A stretch of DNA of 64,000 nt from Massilia alkalitolerans DSM 17462 (lineage in GTDB: Bacteria > Pseudomonadota > Gammaproteobacteria > Burkholderiales > Burkholderiaceae_D), in assembly GCF_000427785.1 (NCBI RefSeq), contig NZ_ATYR01000016.1, positions 1 to 64,000 of the forward strand. The letters are read 5' to 3'. Each line of letters opens with the position of its first letter. The first letter of the stretch is position 1. The notes beneath the pieces are model-generated. The model searched no databases, was not told the origin of the DNA, and saw only the letters and a program-made list of their open reading frames with translations. A program made the translations under genes and the position numbers. This document shows, piece after piece, positions 8,396 through 19,625 of the stretch.

Positions 8396-9912
8396 GGACA
8401 CTGCTGCGCCGTATGCCGGGCGGCCTGCGCCTGGCGATCCTGGCCGCCCTGCTGGCCGCGCTCGTCCTGGGGCTGGCCCTGAGCTGCGCGAGCATGCTGG
8501 CCTTCGCAGTCGGCGTGAGCGCCGGCGCGGCCCTGATCCTGGTGTCGCGGACGCGCCGCGCGCCGGAGCTGGTCGTGGAAAGCCGGCCGGAACAAGCCTT
8601 GCCCGCTCTACCTGCCGGCGGCACGCTGGCCAGCCTGCCGGACCGGCGCCATGCGCTCGAGGTGCTGGCCGAAGCGATCGACGCCGCACGCCGCGACGGC
8701 GGCTCGGCGGCGGTAATCGTGCTCGACATCGACGGTTTCAGGAAGATCAACAGCCACTATGGCTGGGCCGGGGGCGACGAGGTGCTGCACGAATGCATGG
8801 CGCGCCTGGCGGCGCGGCTGGGCCCGGGCGACACGCTGGCGCACCAGGGCGGCAACGAATTCATCGTCGTGTGCAGGCAGGCCGACCGCGACGGCGCGAC
8901 AGCGCTGGCCCGCGGGCTGCAGGACTGCATGCGCCTGCCGTTCGCGCCGGGCGGACACTGCGTGTTCCTGTCGGCCAGCGTCGGCATCGCGATGCTGCCG
9001 CCCGAACCCTGCCAGGCGTTCCAGCTCCTGCACATGGCGCAGGTGGCCAGCGCCTGTGCCCGCCACGAAGGACCGGCGCACCTGTGCTTCTATACGCCCC
9101 GCATGGGCGGCGCGATCCGCGAGCGGGTCGACCTGGAAACCATGCTGTGCCATGCCATCGAGCGCAAGGAGTTCGTGCTCCAGTACCAGCCGCGCATCAG
9201 CATGAAGGACGGGCACATGGTCGGCGTCGAGGCCCTGGTGCGCTGGTGCCACCCGGAACTCGGCCTGCTGTCGCCGGCGCGCTTCATTCCGCTGGCCGAG
9301 GAGAGCGGAATGATCAACGAGCTCGACCTGTGGGTGCTGCGCGAGGCCTGCACCTGCGCCGCCGCATGGCGCGCGCAAGGCCTGTTCGGCGGCCGCGTGT
9401 CGGTCAACCTGTCGGCGCGGCAGTTCCAGCAACCCGGGCTGGCAGGGCGGGTGCGCAGCGCGCTCGAGGACAGCGGCCTGGCGCCGGCCGGACTCGAACT
9501 CGAGATCACCGAGAGCACCGTCATGCACGACACCGAGGACGCCGCCGACGTGCTGCGCTCGCTGCGGGAGCTCGGCGTGACCGTGTCCATCGACGACTTC
9601 GGCACCGGCTATTCCTCGCTGAGCTACCTGAAGCGCTTCCCGCTCGACGTGCTGAAGATCGACCGCGCCTTCGTCAGGGACATGGAAGGCGATGCCACCG
9701 GCGCCGCCATCATTCGCGCCATCATCACCCTGGCCCATTCGCTCGGCCTGTCGGCGGTCGCGGAGGGCGTCGAGACGGCGGAGCAGGTGGCCTTCCTGAA
9801 GGAAAACGGCTGCGATGAAATCCAGGGGTATTACTTCAGCCGCCCGGTCTGGCCCGACGAGGTAGCGCGCCTGCTGGCGGATGAAGCGCCGGCCCTGTGT
9901 TCAACCATGTAA
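8392..9912 (+). CDS. Membrane EAL phosphodiesterase with degenerate GGDEF
   Basis: 506 aa. The ATG overlaps the previous stop (ATGA), showing translational coupling. Two hydrophobic segments (about residues 13-35 and 36-52) anchor it in the inner membrane. The GGDEF domain is degenerate: the motif reads GGNEF, so cyclase activity is unlikely. The EAL domain is complete: [37 protein letters not shown] and EGVETAEQ. It is most likely a c-di-GMP phosphodiesterase, possibly with the degenerate domain acting as a GTP-binding regulator. It lies between the globin sensor and a chemoreceptor in one operon. Confidence 0.88.
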   Translation: MRTLLRRMPGGLRLAILAALLAALVLGLALSCASMLAFAVGVSAGAALILVSRTRRAPELVVESRPEQALPALPAGGTLASLPDRRHALEVLAEAIDAARRDGGSAAVIVLDIDGFRKINSHYGWAGGDEVLHECMARLAARLGPGDTLAHQGGNEFIVVCRQADRDGATALARGLQDCMRLPFAPGGHCVFLSASVGIAMLPPEPCQAFQLLHMAQVASACARHEGPAHLCFYTPRMGGAIRERVDLETMLCHAIERKEFVLQYQPRISMKDGHMVGVEALVRWCHPELGLLSPARFIPLAEESGMINELDLWVLREACTCAAAWRAQGLFGGRVSVNLSARQFQQPGLAGRVRSALEDSGLAPAGLELEITESTVMHDTEDAADVLRSLRELGVTVSIDDFGTGYSSLSYLKRFPLDVLKIDRAFVRDMEGDATGAAIIRAIITLAHSLGLSAVAEGVETAEQVAFLKENGCDEIQGYYFSRPVWPDEVARLLADEAPALCSTM

Positions 9913-9923
9913 GAGTCCATCCT

Positions 9924-11549
9924 ATGCGTTTATTCAACCAACTCAGCATCAAGCTCCGCCTCCTGCTCGTGCTCTCCCTGCTCGGCATCGAACTGGTCAT
10001 CGGCGCAACCGTCGGGCTGTTCAGCCTGGAACAGGCCAACGACGAGCTGCAGTCCCTGTACGCCGACCGGCTGGTCCGCCTGGGCCAGCTCGACCAGATC
10101 GTGCGCAGGCTGAACCGCAACCAGTTCAACGTCTCCGAGGCCTTGACGGCCGATGCCGGCCAGGTGCCGGCCCTGCTCGACGACATCGAGCGCAACAAGG
10201 CCGTGATCGACGAACAGTGGAAGGCCTACACCGGATCTAGCCTGGCAGGGCAGGAGCAGCAAGCCGCCGCGCGCTTCCTCCAGGCGCGCGCGGCCTTCGT
10301 CGAGCGTGGCCTGCAGCCCGCCGCTGCGGCCCTGCGCGCCGGGGACCTGGAGCTTGCGCGCCAGATCGTGCACGGCCCGCTGGTCGAACTGTTCCGGCCC
10401 GTCGCCACCGCCATCGATGTGCTCATCCAGCTGCAGCTCGACGAGGCCAGGAAGTCGAACGAGGCCTCGCGCCACCAGTTCGAAGTGGTGCGCGCGGTCT
10501 GCCTGGGCGGCATGATCCTGGGCCTGCTGCTGGCCGGCGCGGTCGGGGTGGTGCTGGTGCGCGGCATCGTCGGCCCGCTCGAGCAGGCGGTGCGGATCGC
10601 CGGTGCGGTGGCCGATGGCGACCTGACCCGGGACATCGACGTCCAGGGGCGGGACGAGACCGGCCGCCTGATGCAGGCGCTGAGCGACATGAACGAAGGG
10701 CTGGCCGCCATCGTCGGACGGGTGCGCGGCGGCACCGACACCATCGCCACCGCCTCCGGCCAGATCGCGGCAGGCAACCTGGACCTGTCGGCGCGTACCG
10801 AACAGCAGGCGGCTTCGCTGGAGGAGACCGCGGCCTCGATGGAAGAGCTGACCTCGACCGTCAAGCAGAATGCCGACAATGCGCGCCAGGCCAACGGGCT
10901 GGCGCAGTCGGCGTCGGCGGTGGCGAACCAGGGCGGGCAGGTGGTGGCGAAGGTGGTGGACACCATGGCCGCGATCGATGCCTCGGCGGCGCGCATCGGC
11001 GACATCACCGGCGTCATCGACGGCATCGCGTTCCAGACCAATATCCTGGCCCTGAATGCCGCGGTGGAGGCCGCGCGCGCGGGCGAGCAGGGACGCGGTT
11101 TCGCGGTGGTGGCCGGCGAGGTGCGCAACCTGGCCCAGCGCAGCGCCGCCGCCGCCAGGGAAATCAAGACGCTGGTCGAGGATTCGATACGGACGGTGAG
11201 CGAAGGCTCGACCTTGGTGGAGCAGGCCGGCGCCACGATGGAAGAGATCGTCCGCAGCGTCGGCCGCGTCACCGACATCATGGCCGAGATCATGGCGGCC
11301 AGCCAGGAGCAGGCCACCGGCATCGAACAGGTGAACCAGGCGATCATCCAGATGGACCATGCCACCCAGCAGAACGCGGCCCTGGTCGAGCAGGCCTCCG
11401 CCGCGGCCCAGGCACTGCGCGAGGAAGCGGACAGCCTGGCGCAGGCGGTCGGCGCCTTCCGCCTGCGTGCGCAGGGCCTCAAGGGTGCTGCCGCGACCGG
11501 TCACCTTGGTGCGGGCAGGCCGCCTGTGCAGCTGCTGGCGCAGGCCTGA
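9924..11549 (+). CDS. Methyl-accepting chemotaxis protein
   Basis: 541 aa, classic transmembrane chemoreceptor. TM1 spans about residues 10-32, a four-helix-bundle type periplasmic domain follows, and TM2 is about residues 190-214 ([18 protein letters not shown]). A HAMP domain ([21 protein letters not shown]) leads to the signalling domain with the hairpin tip [19 protein letters not shown] and [16 protein letters not shown]. No C-terminal NWETF-like CheR/CheB tether is present. ATG 9924 was chosen because it starts directly before TM1 and follows the EAL gene by 11 bp; a GTG-type upstream extension would overlap the EAL gene. Co-transcription with two c-di-GMP proteins suggests coordinated control of motility. 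Confidence 0.93.
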   Translation: MRLFNQLSIKLRLLLVLSLLGIELVIGATVGLFSLEQANDELQSLYADRLVRLGQLDQIVRRLNRNQFNVSEALTADAGQVPALLDDIERNKAVIDEQWKAYTGSSLAGQEQQAAARFLQARAAFVERGLQPAAAALRAGDLELARQIVHGPLVELFRPVATAIDVLIQLQLDEARKSNEASRHQFEVVRAVCLGGMILGLLLAGAVGVVLVRGIVGPLEQAVRIAGAVADGDLTRDIDVQGRDETGRLMQALSDMNEGLAAIVGRVRGGTDTIATASGQIAAGNLDLSARTEQQAASLEETAASMEELTSTVKQNADNARQANGLAQSASAVANQGGQVVAKVVDTMAAIDASAARIGDITGVIDGIAFQTNILALNAAVEAARAGEQGRGFAVVAGEVRNLAQRSAAAAREIKTLVEDSIRTVSEGSTLVEQAGATMEEIVRSVGRVTDIMAEIMAASQEQATGIEQVNQAIIQMDHATQQNAALVEQASAAAQALREEADSLAQAVGAFRLRAQGLKGAAATGHLGAGRPPVQLLAQA

Positions 11550-11566
11550 CAGGCCGCGTCACACCT

Positions 11567-11764
11567 TCAGGCGAGCGCCTCTTTCGCGGCTTCTTCAGGG
11601 CTCAAGCCATCGTAGAACTGGTCGGTGAACCATTCGACCTGTTCTTCGATATGGTCCTGGGCCTGCCTGACGGTGGCGCCGCCGGCGACCAGGAATTTCT
11701 CCACTTCGGTGAGCCAGCCGATGAATGCCAGCGTTTCTTCGTCCAGTTCTTCCTTCTTTGCCAT
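11567..11764 (-). CDS. Small acidic hypothetical protein
   Basis: 65 aa, acidic and soluble: MAKKEELDEETLAFIGWLTE at the start and HIEEQVEWFTDQFYDGLSPEE later. Family not recognised. The start is supported by an AGGA ribosome site about 8 bases upstream (minus strand AGGAACCAAG before ATG). The same frame stays open far upstream, but that part is antisense to the neighbouring hydrolase gene and is not believed. It ends 17 bp from the convergent chemoreceptor gene. Confidence 0.65.
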   Translation of the reverse strand: MAKKEELDEETLAFIGWLTEVEKFLVAGGATVRQAQDHIEEQVEWFTDQFYDGLSPEEAAKEALA

Positions 11765-11968
11765 CTTGGTTCCTGTTCCTGCGTTGCCGCCGGTCGGTGC
11801 GACCGGCTTTCCAGGGCATTCTACTGCAGCAGACCCTGATACCAATTCGGATATCGGCATGCGATAAAAAGTTATTGGTCCCTTGACAAGGTATTGCCGC
11901 AGAATGTTAGCGCAATCATTGCAGTGTCGCAGTGCTGGAGCAGTAATCACTTGGAGAGGAGAAAACAC

Positions 11969-12910
11969 ATGATGAGGACAATCCGCATGGGCCTGGCTGC
12001 CGGGCTGGCCGGCCTGGCTTGCGCCCTGGCCGTGCCGGCGCTGGCGCAGGACGACAGGATGACGCCGATCGCGATCCCGGCGCAGCCGGACGCGATCGTG
12101 CTGGGGACCGGCGAGCTGCCGGGCGCCACCACGAAGGAAAGCTGGCACAGCCAGTACGGCAGCGTGTTCGCCCGCAACGTCACGCTGGCGACCCTGACTC
12201 CCTTCCTGCCGGCCCCGGGAAAGGCGACCGGCGCCGCGGTGATCGTCGCGCCGGGCGGGGGCTTTCGCACGCTGTCGATGAATAACGAAGGCTGGGACGT
12301 GGCCCGGGCGCTGGCCGACAAGGGCGTGGCGGCCTTCGTGCTGAAGTACCGCCTCAACCAGACGCCGCAGGACATGGGGGAATTCGCGCGCTCGATGGCG
12401 CAGATGTTCTCGGCCGGCGCACAGGCGGCACGGCGAGCGTCGCAGCAGGATCCCGCCGTCGCCCTGGCGCCCCAGATCGCCGATGCGCGCGCCGCCTTTG
12501 CGCTGGTGCGCTCGCGCGCCAAGGAGTGGCGGGTGGATCCCGAGCGCATCGGCATGGTCGGGTTTTCCGCCGGCGCGATGCTGACCATGGCCACCGCGCT
12601 GCATGGGCAGGACGCCAAACCCGCCTTCATCGGGAACGTTTACGGTCCACTCACGCCGATGAAGGCGCCGCCTGACGCGCCGCCCTTGTTCATCGCGCTG
12701 GCCGCGGACGATCCGCTGTTCGGCAATGCCGGGTATGGCCTGGTCGACAGCTGGCGCGCCGTCAAGCGGCCGGTGGAGTTTCACCTCTACGAGCAGGGCG
12801 GCCACGGTTTCGGCATGTACCAGAAGACGACCACCAGCACCGGCTGGTTCGACGGCTTCGCACGCTGGCTGGACATGCACGGCTACCTGAAGCCGAAGAA
12901 GGGCGTGTAA
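11969..12910 (+). CDS. Secreted alpha/beta-hydrolase (esterase/BD-FAE type)
   Basis: 313 aa. A signal peptide ends near ALAVPALAQ. The mature part is an alpha/beta hydrolase: oxyanion-hole region VIVAPGGGFRTLS, nucleophile elbow GMVGFSAGAM, acid region ALAADDPLFG and catalytic His in EQGGHGFGMY. Proteins of this type are carbohydrate or acyl esterases, often annotated as acetylxylan esterase or endoxylanase-like. The true substrate is unknown. Two adjacent ATGs (11969, 11972) follow a strong site GGAGAGGAG, and the longer upstream frame lacks any signal. A TTGACA occurs at 11883-11888 but without a convincing -10. Confidence 0.85.
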   Translation: MMRTIRMGLAAGLAGLACALAVPALAQDDRMTPIAIPAQPDAIVLGTGELPGATTKESWHSQYGSVFARNVTLATLTPFLPAPGKATGAAVIVAPGGGFRTLSMNNEGWDVARALADKGVAAFVLKYRLNQTPQDMGEFARSMAQMFSAGAQAARRASQQDPAVALAPQIADARAAFALVRSRAKEWRVDPERIGMVGFSAGAMLTMATALHGQDAKPAFIGNVYGPLTPMKAPPDAPPLFIALAADDPLFGNAGYGLVDSWRAVKRPVEFHLYEQGGHGFGMYQKTTTSTGWFDGFARWLDMHGYLKPKKGV

Positions 12911-12914
12911 GGCC

Positions 12915-13523
12915 TTACCACTTGCAGCCGTGGTCCTTCTTGTCCATGGCCAGGAACAGCGGCGCCAGCAATCCACCGGGGACGCCGTCCTTGCAGTTGC
13001 GGCGCTTGGCCCTGCTGATGGCCTTGCCGAGCTTCGATTCCGTCTCCAGGGGCGGATCGGGGAATTGCGCGTTCGCGTGTCCTTCGCGGCCCAGTTTGGT
13101 TTGACCTGCCAGTTGCCGCGCTGTCTGCTTGGCGGTATTCATATCGAACTGGGGCGCTTCTCCTGGCGCCGGTTCGTCCGCCTGTTGTACCGTGAAGGCA
13201 TCCGGTGCGTCTTCCTGTTGGGGTGACACCGGAACTGCAATCACGGCTTGCGGCGTCGACTTGCGTGCGCTGCGTGCGCTGCGTGCCGCTGGCGCTGCGC
13301 TCCGCTGTCGCGTTGCCGGCTCGGCGCGCGGCGGCGGCGGCGCGATGCGCACAGTAATGAAAGAGGGCGGTTCAGGCACGGCGGGGGTCGGGGCTGGCCC
13401 AGTAGTGCGATAGGCAAGCATCAAGAGAATGTGCACAGTCACGGACACCCCGACACCGGCCAGGAAGCGCCTGTGCTCCCGCCGCTTACGCTCATGCAGG
13501 CTGTCATGGACTGCTAGATACAC
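12915..13523 (-). CDS. Single-pass membrane protein with Pro-rich linker
   Basis: 202 aa. A positively charged N-terminus (ERKRREHRR) and one membrane helix (about residues 21-39) resemble a TonB N-terminus. A Pro/Ala/Arg-rich linker follows, then a C-terminal segment PDPPLETESKLGKAISRA...GLLAPLFLAMDKKDHGCKW. I cannot assign a function; it lacks the TonB C-terminal fold as I know it. The C-terminal block looks conserved and is likely the functional part. It is convergent with the hydrolase gene, 4 bp between stops, and has no partner gene. Confidence 0.65.
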   Translation of the reverse strand: MYLAVHDSLHERKRREHRRFLAGVGVSVTVHILLMLAYRTTGPAPTPAVPEPPSFITVRIAPPPPRAEPATRQRSAAPAARSARSARKSTPQAVIAVPVSPQQEDAPDAFTVQQADEPAPGEAPQFDMNTAKQTARQLAGQTKLGREGHANAQFPDPPLETESKLGKAISRAKRRNCKDGVPGGLLAPLFLAMDKKDHGCKW

Positions 13524-13592
13524 AATATTGTCCGCACAATCATGAATAATGCGCCAGAGAATACGGTGAGCTGCTTATTTTGTCCTTAAGCC

Positions 13593-13621
13593 TTGACCTG
13601 GTCTGGCCGACGCGTTATGAT
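13593..13621 (+). promoter_or_regulatory. Sigma-70 promoter of tRNA-Pro
   Basis: TTGACC (13593-13598) and TATGAT (13616-13621) are 17 bases apart. The expected start site is about 13628, three bases before the mature tRNA 5' end. Confidence 0.8.
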
Positions 13622-13630
13622 CTTCGTCTT

Positions 13631-13707
13631 CGGAGTGTAGCGCAGCCCGGTAGCGCACCTGGTTTGGGACCAGGGGGTCCAAGGTTCGAATCCTTGTACT
13701 CCGACCA
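13631..13707 (+). tRNA. tRNA-Pro, anticodon TGG
   Basis: 77 nt including encoded CCA. The acceptor stem CGGAGTG pairs with TACTCCG, the D arm contains AGCGCAGCCCGGTAGCGC, the anticodon stem CCTGG/CCAGG encloses TTTGGGA with anticodon TGG, and the T arm is AAGGTTCGAATCCTT. It has its own promoter and terminator. No integrase or repeated att-like end is nearby. Confidence 0.96.
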
Positions 13708-13716
13708 GTATTAAGG

Positions 13717-13749
13717 AAAAGGCCGACAGTGAAAACTGTCGGCCTTTTT
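13717..13749 (+). terminator. Bidirectional terminator between tRNA-Pro and liuE
   Basis: A perfect 10-bp stem GGCCGACAGT/ACTGTCGGCC with loop GAAA is flanked by AAAA on the left and TTTTT on the right. It can end the tRNA transcript on the plus strand and the liu-bio operon (stop at 13765) on the minus strand. Confidence 0.93.
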
Positions 13750-13764
13750 CGTTGTCGGGTGTGT

Positions 13765-14682
13765 TCAGCCGGCGCGTTTCGCCGCAATCGCATTCCCGGC
13801 GCGGCTCGCGCCCTTGCGCCCCAGCTGCTGCGAAATGAACTGCCCCGCATCCACCACCTGGTCGAGGTCGATCCCGGTCTCGATCCCCAGCCCGTTCATC
13901 AGGTAGAGCACGTCCTCGGTGGCGACGTTGCCGGTCGCGCCCTTCGCATAGGGGCAGCCGCCCAGTCCCGATACCGACGAGTGGAAGATGGCCACGCCGA
14001 CTTCCATCGCCGCGTAGATGTTGGCCAGCGCCTGCCCATAGGTGTCGTGGAAGTGGCCGGACAGGCGTTCCAGGGGGAATTCCTGCGCCGCGCGCAGCAT
14101 CACGGCCTGGGTCTTGCGCGCGGTCGCGACGCCGATGGTGTCGGCGATGTCGATTTCATCTACGCCGAGGTCGCGCATGCGGCGCACCACGTCGGCCACG
14201 GCGTCGAGCGGCACCTCGCCCTGGTAGGGGCAGCCGAAGGCCGTGCTGATCGAAGCGCGCAGGCGCAGATTGTTGGCCTTGGCGGCTTTTGCCACCGGCT
14301 CGAAACGTGCGATCGACTCGGCGATCGAGCAGTTGATGTTCTTCTGCGAGAAGGCTTCCGAGGCCGAGCCGAAGATCACCACTTCATCCGCCTTGGCGGC
14401 CAGCGCCGCCTCGAAGCCCTGCATGTTCGGCGTCAGCGCCGAGTAGATCGTGCCCGGCAGGCGCTCGATGCGGGCCATGACTTCCGCACTGGTGGCCATC
14501 TGCGGCACCCACTTGGGCGACACAAAAGAAGCCGCCTCGACGTTGGGAAAGCCCGCGCGCGCCAGTCGGTTGACCAGCTCGATTTTCACCTCGGCGGACA
14601 GCGCTTCCTTCTCGTTCTGCAGGCCGTCGCGCGGCCCCACTTCGACAATCTTTACCTTCTTCGGCAGGCTGGCTTGGTTCAT
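13765..14682 (-). CDS. liuE: Hydroxymethylglutaryl-CoA lyase
   Basis: 305 aa TIM-barrel lyase. KIVEVGPRDGLQNE at the N-terminus, HFHDTYGQALANI for metal binding and GLGGCPYAKGATGNVATEDV near the C-terminus (with the active-site Cys) are HMG-CoA lyase signatures. It cleaves HMG-CoA to acetoacetate and acetyl-CoA, the last step of leucine degradation. It is the last gene of the liu-bio operon, 4 bp after ghrA, and is followed by a strong terminator. Confidence 0.96.
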   Translation of the reverse strand: MNQASLPKKVKIVEVGPRDGLQNEKEALSAEVKIELVNRLARAGFPNVEAASFVSPKWVPQMATSAEVMARIERLPGTIYSALTPNMQGFEAALAAKADEVVIFGSASEAFSQKNINCSIAESIARFEPVAKAAKANNLRLRASISTAFGCPYQGEVPLDAVADVVRRMRDLGVDEIDIADTIGVATARKTQAVMLRAAQEFPLERLSGHFHDTYGQALANIYAAMEVGVAIFHSSVSGLGGCPYAKGATGNVATEDVLYLMNGLGIETGIDLDQVVDAGQFISQQLGRKGASRAGNAIAAKRAG

Positions 14683-14686
14683 TCTT

Positions 14687-15616
14687 TCAGTATCCTAGAT
14701 CGCGGTCGACGATGTCGTCGACGGGTTGGCCGCTCTCCAGCCTCGCGATCTTGTCGGCGATCTGGCGCACGGCGTCGTGGCGCACGGTGAGCGCCGAGAT
14801 ATGCGGGGTGATGCTGATGCGCGGCTCGTTCCAGAACGGGTGCGGCGCCGGCAGCGGCTCGTGACGGAACACGTCGAGCGTGGCGCCGGCGATCTGGCCG
14901 GAGCGGATCAGGGTCATCAGGTCCGGCTCGGCCAGGATGGCGCCGCGCGAGACGTTGATGAGATAGGCGCCCGGCTGCAGCTTGCCCAGGTTGTGGCGGT
15001 CGAGCAGGTTGGCCGTCTCGGGCGTGAGCGGCAGCATGCACACCAGCACCTTCGTGCCGCGCAGGAAGGGCTCCAGTCCTTCCTCACCATGGAAGCATTC
15101 GACGCCGGTGATGTCCTTGGGCGTGCGGCTCCAGCCGCGCACCGGGAAGCCGAACAGGCGCATCGCCTCGACCACCGGCAGGCCGAGCCTGCCCAGGCCC
15201 ATGATCCCGACCGTGAAATCTTCCTTGGGCGCGAGCGGCAGCGGGTCCCAGACGCCGTGGCGCGCCTGCTGTTCGTAGTCGTCGAAGTGGCGGTAGTAGC
15301 GCAGCACCGCATGGGCCACGTATTCCGCCATCTGCACGCCCATGCCGGCGTCGCCCAGGCGCACGATCGGCACCGGCGGCAGCGCTTCGCCCAGCTTGAG
15401 CAGGGCGTCGACGCCGGCGCCCATCAGGAAGATCGCGCGCACGTGCGCGAGCTGGTCCAGCAGGGCCGGCGTGGGGCTCCATACCACCGCGTAGTCGCAC
15501 GGCGGCAGGGCGGCGCCTTCTTTCCACGCGACGGTCTCCGCCTGCGGCATGAGGGCGGCGAATTCGCGCACCCATGGCTCGATCACGCCGTCTTCACGGA
15601 ACAGGAGTATGCGCAT
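14687..15616 (-). CDS. ghrA: Glyoxylate/hydroxypyruvate reductase A-type
   Basis: 309 aa D-2-hydroxyacid dehydrogenase. The NAD(P)-binding stretch is GIMGLGRLGLPVVEAM followed by RGWSRTPK, which suits NADPH; catalytic Arg, Glu and His are in NVSRGAILAE, DVFRHEPL and ITPHISAL. E. coli GhrA reduces glyoxylate and hydroxypyruvate. It lies between liuD (30 bp) and liuE (4 bp), so it is part of the leucine operon although no known step of that pathway needs it. A branched 2-oxo acid as substrate (for example 2-oxoisocaproate) is an inference from position only. Confidence 0.87.
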   Translation of the reverse strand: MRILLFREDGVIEPWVREFAALMPQAETVAWKEGAALPPCDYAVVWSPTPALLDQLAHVRAIFLMGAGVDALLKLGEALPPVPIVRLGDAGMGVQMAEYVAHAVLRYYRHFDDYEQQARHGVWDPLPLAPKEDFTVGIMGLGRLGLPVVEAMRLFGFPVRGWSRTPKDITGVECFHGEEGLEPFLRGTKVLVCMLPLTPETANLLDRHNLGKLQPGAYLINVSRGAILAEPDLMTLIRSGQIAGATLDVFRHEPLPAPHPFWNEPRISITPHISALTVRHDAVRQIADKIARLESGQPVDDIVDRDLGY

Positions 15617-15646
15617 GGTCTCCCCCTCTTTATTCTTGTGTTGGTG

Positions 15647-17671
<2,025 letters not shown>

Positions 17672-17739
17672 GCGTTTGTCTTTCGCTTCTGGTTGTTCGA
17701 ATTGGTTGGTTGCGGCCGTGTCTCCCCGGCCGCGGTGCA

Positions 17740-18771
17740 TCAGCAGCCGCAGGCAGCCTTCGGCGCCGAATCCAGCGTCGCGGCGCGCGTCTTCAGGCCC
17801 AGCTTCTCGAGCAGCACGCGGTCATCGTCCGCTTCCGGATTGCCGGTGGTGAGCAGCTTGTCGCCGTAGAAGATCGAGTTGGCGCCCGCCATGAAGCACA
17901 TCGCCTGCACCGCTTCGCCCAGCTCGCGGCGGCCGGCGGACAGGCGCACGCGCGCCTGCGGCATGGTGATGCGCGCCACCGCGATGGTGCGCACGAACTC
18001 GATCGGGTCGAGCTTCTCGACGCCGTGCAGCGGGGTGCCCTCTACCTGCACCAGGTGGTTGACCGGCACCGACTCCGGATACGGGTTCAGGTTGGCCAGC
18101 TGGGCGATCAGGCCGGCGCGCTGCTCGCGCGTTTCGCCCATGCCCACGATGCCGCCGCAGCAGACCTTCAGGCCGGCGCTGCGCACGCGGCCCAGCGTGT
18201 CCAGGCGGTCCTGGTACTCGCGGGTGGAGATCACGTTGTCATAAAAATCCGGCGCGGTGTCGATGTTGTGGTTGTAGTAGTCCAGGCCCGCCTTCTTGAG
18301 CTGTTCGGCTTGTCCTTCTTCGAGCATGCCGAGGGTGGCGCAGGTTTCCATGCCGAGCGCCTTCACTTCGCGCACCATGGTTTCGACCTTCTCCATGTCG
18401 CGCTCCTTCGGGCTGCGCCATGCCGCGCCCATGCAGAAGCGGGTTGCGCCGTTGGCCTTGGCTTCGCGCGCCGCGTCCAGCACGGTCTCGAGGTCGAGGA
18501 TCTTCTTGGCTTCCACGCCGGTGTCGTAGCGCGCTGCCTGCGGGCAGTAGCCGCAGTCTTCTTCGCAGCCGCCGGTCTTGATCGACAGCAGGGTGGCCAG
18601 CTCGACGTCGCCGTCCGGGAAGTTGGCGCGGTGCGCGGTCTGGGCGCGGTGCATCAGTTCATTGAAAGGCAACTCGAACAGGGCCAGCACGTCAGGCAGC
18701 GGCCAGGTCGCGTTCTCCGCCTGCTTGATGGCGACAGGACGGTGCAGGGCGACGGTATTGGTTTGGGACAT
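17740..18771 (-). CDS. bioB: Biotin synthase
   Basis: 343 aa radical-SAM enzyme. The 4Fe-4S cysteines are C69, C73 and C76 in [12 protein letters not shown]. Further signatures are [13 protein letters not shown] and GGIVGMGET. It inserts sulfur into dethiobiotin, the final step of biotin synthesis. Last of the four bio genes, 11 bp after bioD and 68 bp before liuD, the biotin-carrying carboxylase subunit. Confidence 0.97.
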   Translation of the reverse strand: MSQTNTVALHRPVAIKQAENATWPLPDVLALFELPFNELMHRAQTAHRANFPDGDVELATLLSIKTGGCEEDCGYCPQAARYDTGVEAKKILDLETVLDAAREAKANGATRFCMGAAWRSPKERDMEKVETMVREVKALGMETCATLGMLEEGQAEQLKKAGLDYYNHNIDTAPDFYDNVISTREYQDRLDTLGRVRSAGLKVCCGGIVGMGETREQRAGLIAQLANLNPYPESVPVNHLVQVEGTPLHGVEKLDPIEFVRTIAVARITMPQARVRLSAGRRELGEAVQAMCFMAGANSIFYGDKLLTTGNPEADDDRVLLEKLGLKTRAATLDSAPKAACGC

Positions 18772-18782
18772 CTTGGTTTTCC

Positions 18783-19625
18783 TTAAGTCTGGACGCGCGG
18801 TGAATGCCAGCCCGGCAGTCCCGCGAGGTCGATATATTCTGCGGCGGCTTGCGCCGTCGGGTCTTGCAAGCGGGGCACGTGGCCCAGCAGCGGCGCCGGA
18901 ATGCGTTGTTCCAGCGCGTCGATGTTCTCGCGCTCGAAACGCATGTCCGGGTCGACCGTGTTGGCGACCCAGCCGGCCAGCACCAGGCCTCGGGATACGA
19001 TGGCCTCCACGGTCAGCAGCGCATGGCTGATGCAGCCCAGGCGCATGCCCACCACCAGGATCACCGGCAGGTTCAGTTGCGTGGCCAGGTCGGCACTGTC
19101 GAAATCGTCGTTGAAGGGCACGCGGAAGCCGCCGACGCCTTCGACCACGACGGCGTCCGAGGCCGCGTGGATCTCGGTGTAGGCAGCCAGGATCGGCACC
19201 GGTTCGATGGTGACCCCTTCCAGCGCGGCGGCGATGTGCGGCGCCGCCGGCTCCTTCAGCATGAAGGGCGTGGTGATGCTGCTTGGCAGGTGTACGTTAC
19301 CGGCCGCGCGCAGCATGTCGGCGTCCTCGTTGTGCAGTTCGCCGTCGCGCATCTCGGCGCCGGCTGCGACCGGCTTCATGCCGCAGGCGCGGCGCCCGCT
19401 CGACGCCAGCTTGTGCAGGATCGCGGCGGAGACCAGGGTCTTGCCGATCTCGGTATCGGTGCCGGTGACGAAGCAACAGAAGCGCGAGGGCACGGCGTCA
19501 AGCGGCAGCGCTTCCGGCTGCGGCTCGGCGGGCGCTTCCGTGGCGACTGCGGCGCCGGCGCTGCCCGGCACTGTGAGCACGGGCGTCAAAGCGACCGGCT
19601 GGTCTGGTTCGTTCAGGTTCTTCAT
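18783..19625 (-). CDS. bioD: Dethiobiotin synthetase with N-terminal extension
   Basis: 280 aa. The P-loop is [24 protein letters not shown] and [12 protein letters not shown] are the expected DAPA and nucleotide contacts. It closes the ureido ring of dethiobiotin using CO2 and ATP. The common enzyme is about 225 aa; here about 50 extra residues (Pro/Ala/Glu-rich, [14 protein letters not shown]...) precede the conserved core, so a shorter start is possible, but no internal ATG lies between. The ATG overlaps the bioF stop (ATGA), supporting this start. Confidence 0.93.
   Translation of the reverse strand: MKNLNEPDQPVALTPVLTVPGSAGAAVATEAPAEPQPEALPLDAVPSRFCCFVTGTDTEIGKTLVSAAILHKLASSGRRACGMKPVAAGAEMRDGELHNEDADMLRAAGNVHLPSSITTPFMLKEPAAPHIAAALEGVTIEPVPILAAYTEIHAASDAVVVEGVGGFRVPFNDDFDSADLATQLNLPVILVVGMRLGCISHALLTVEAIVSRGLVLAGWVANTVDPDMRFERENIDALEQRIPAPLLGHVPRLQDPTAQAAAEYIDLAGLPGWHSPRVQT

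Noticed and set aside
13631..13707. tRNA-Pro as integration site of a genomic island
   Set aside because: No integrase, no repeated tRNA 3' end and no composition change next to it.
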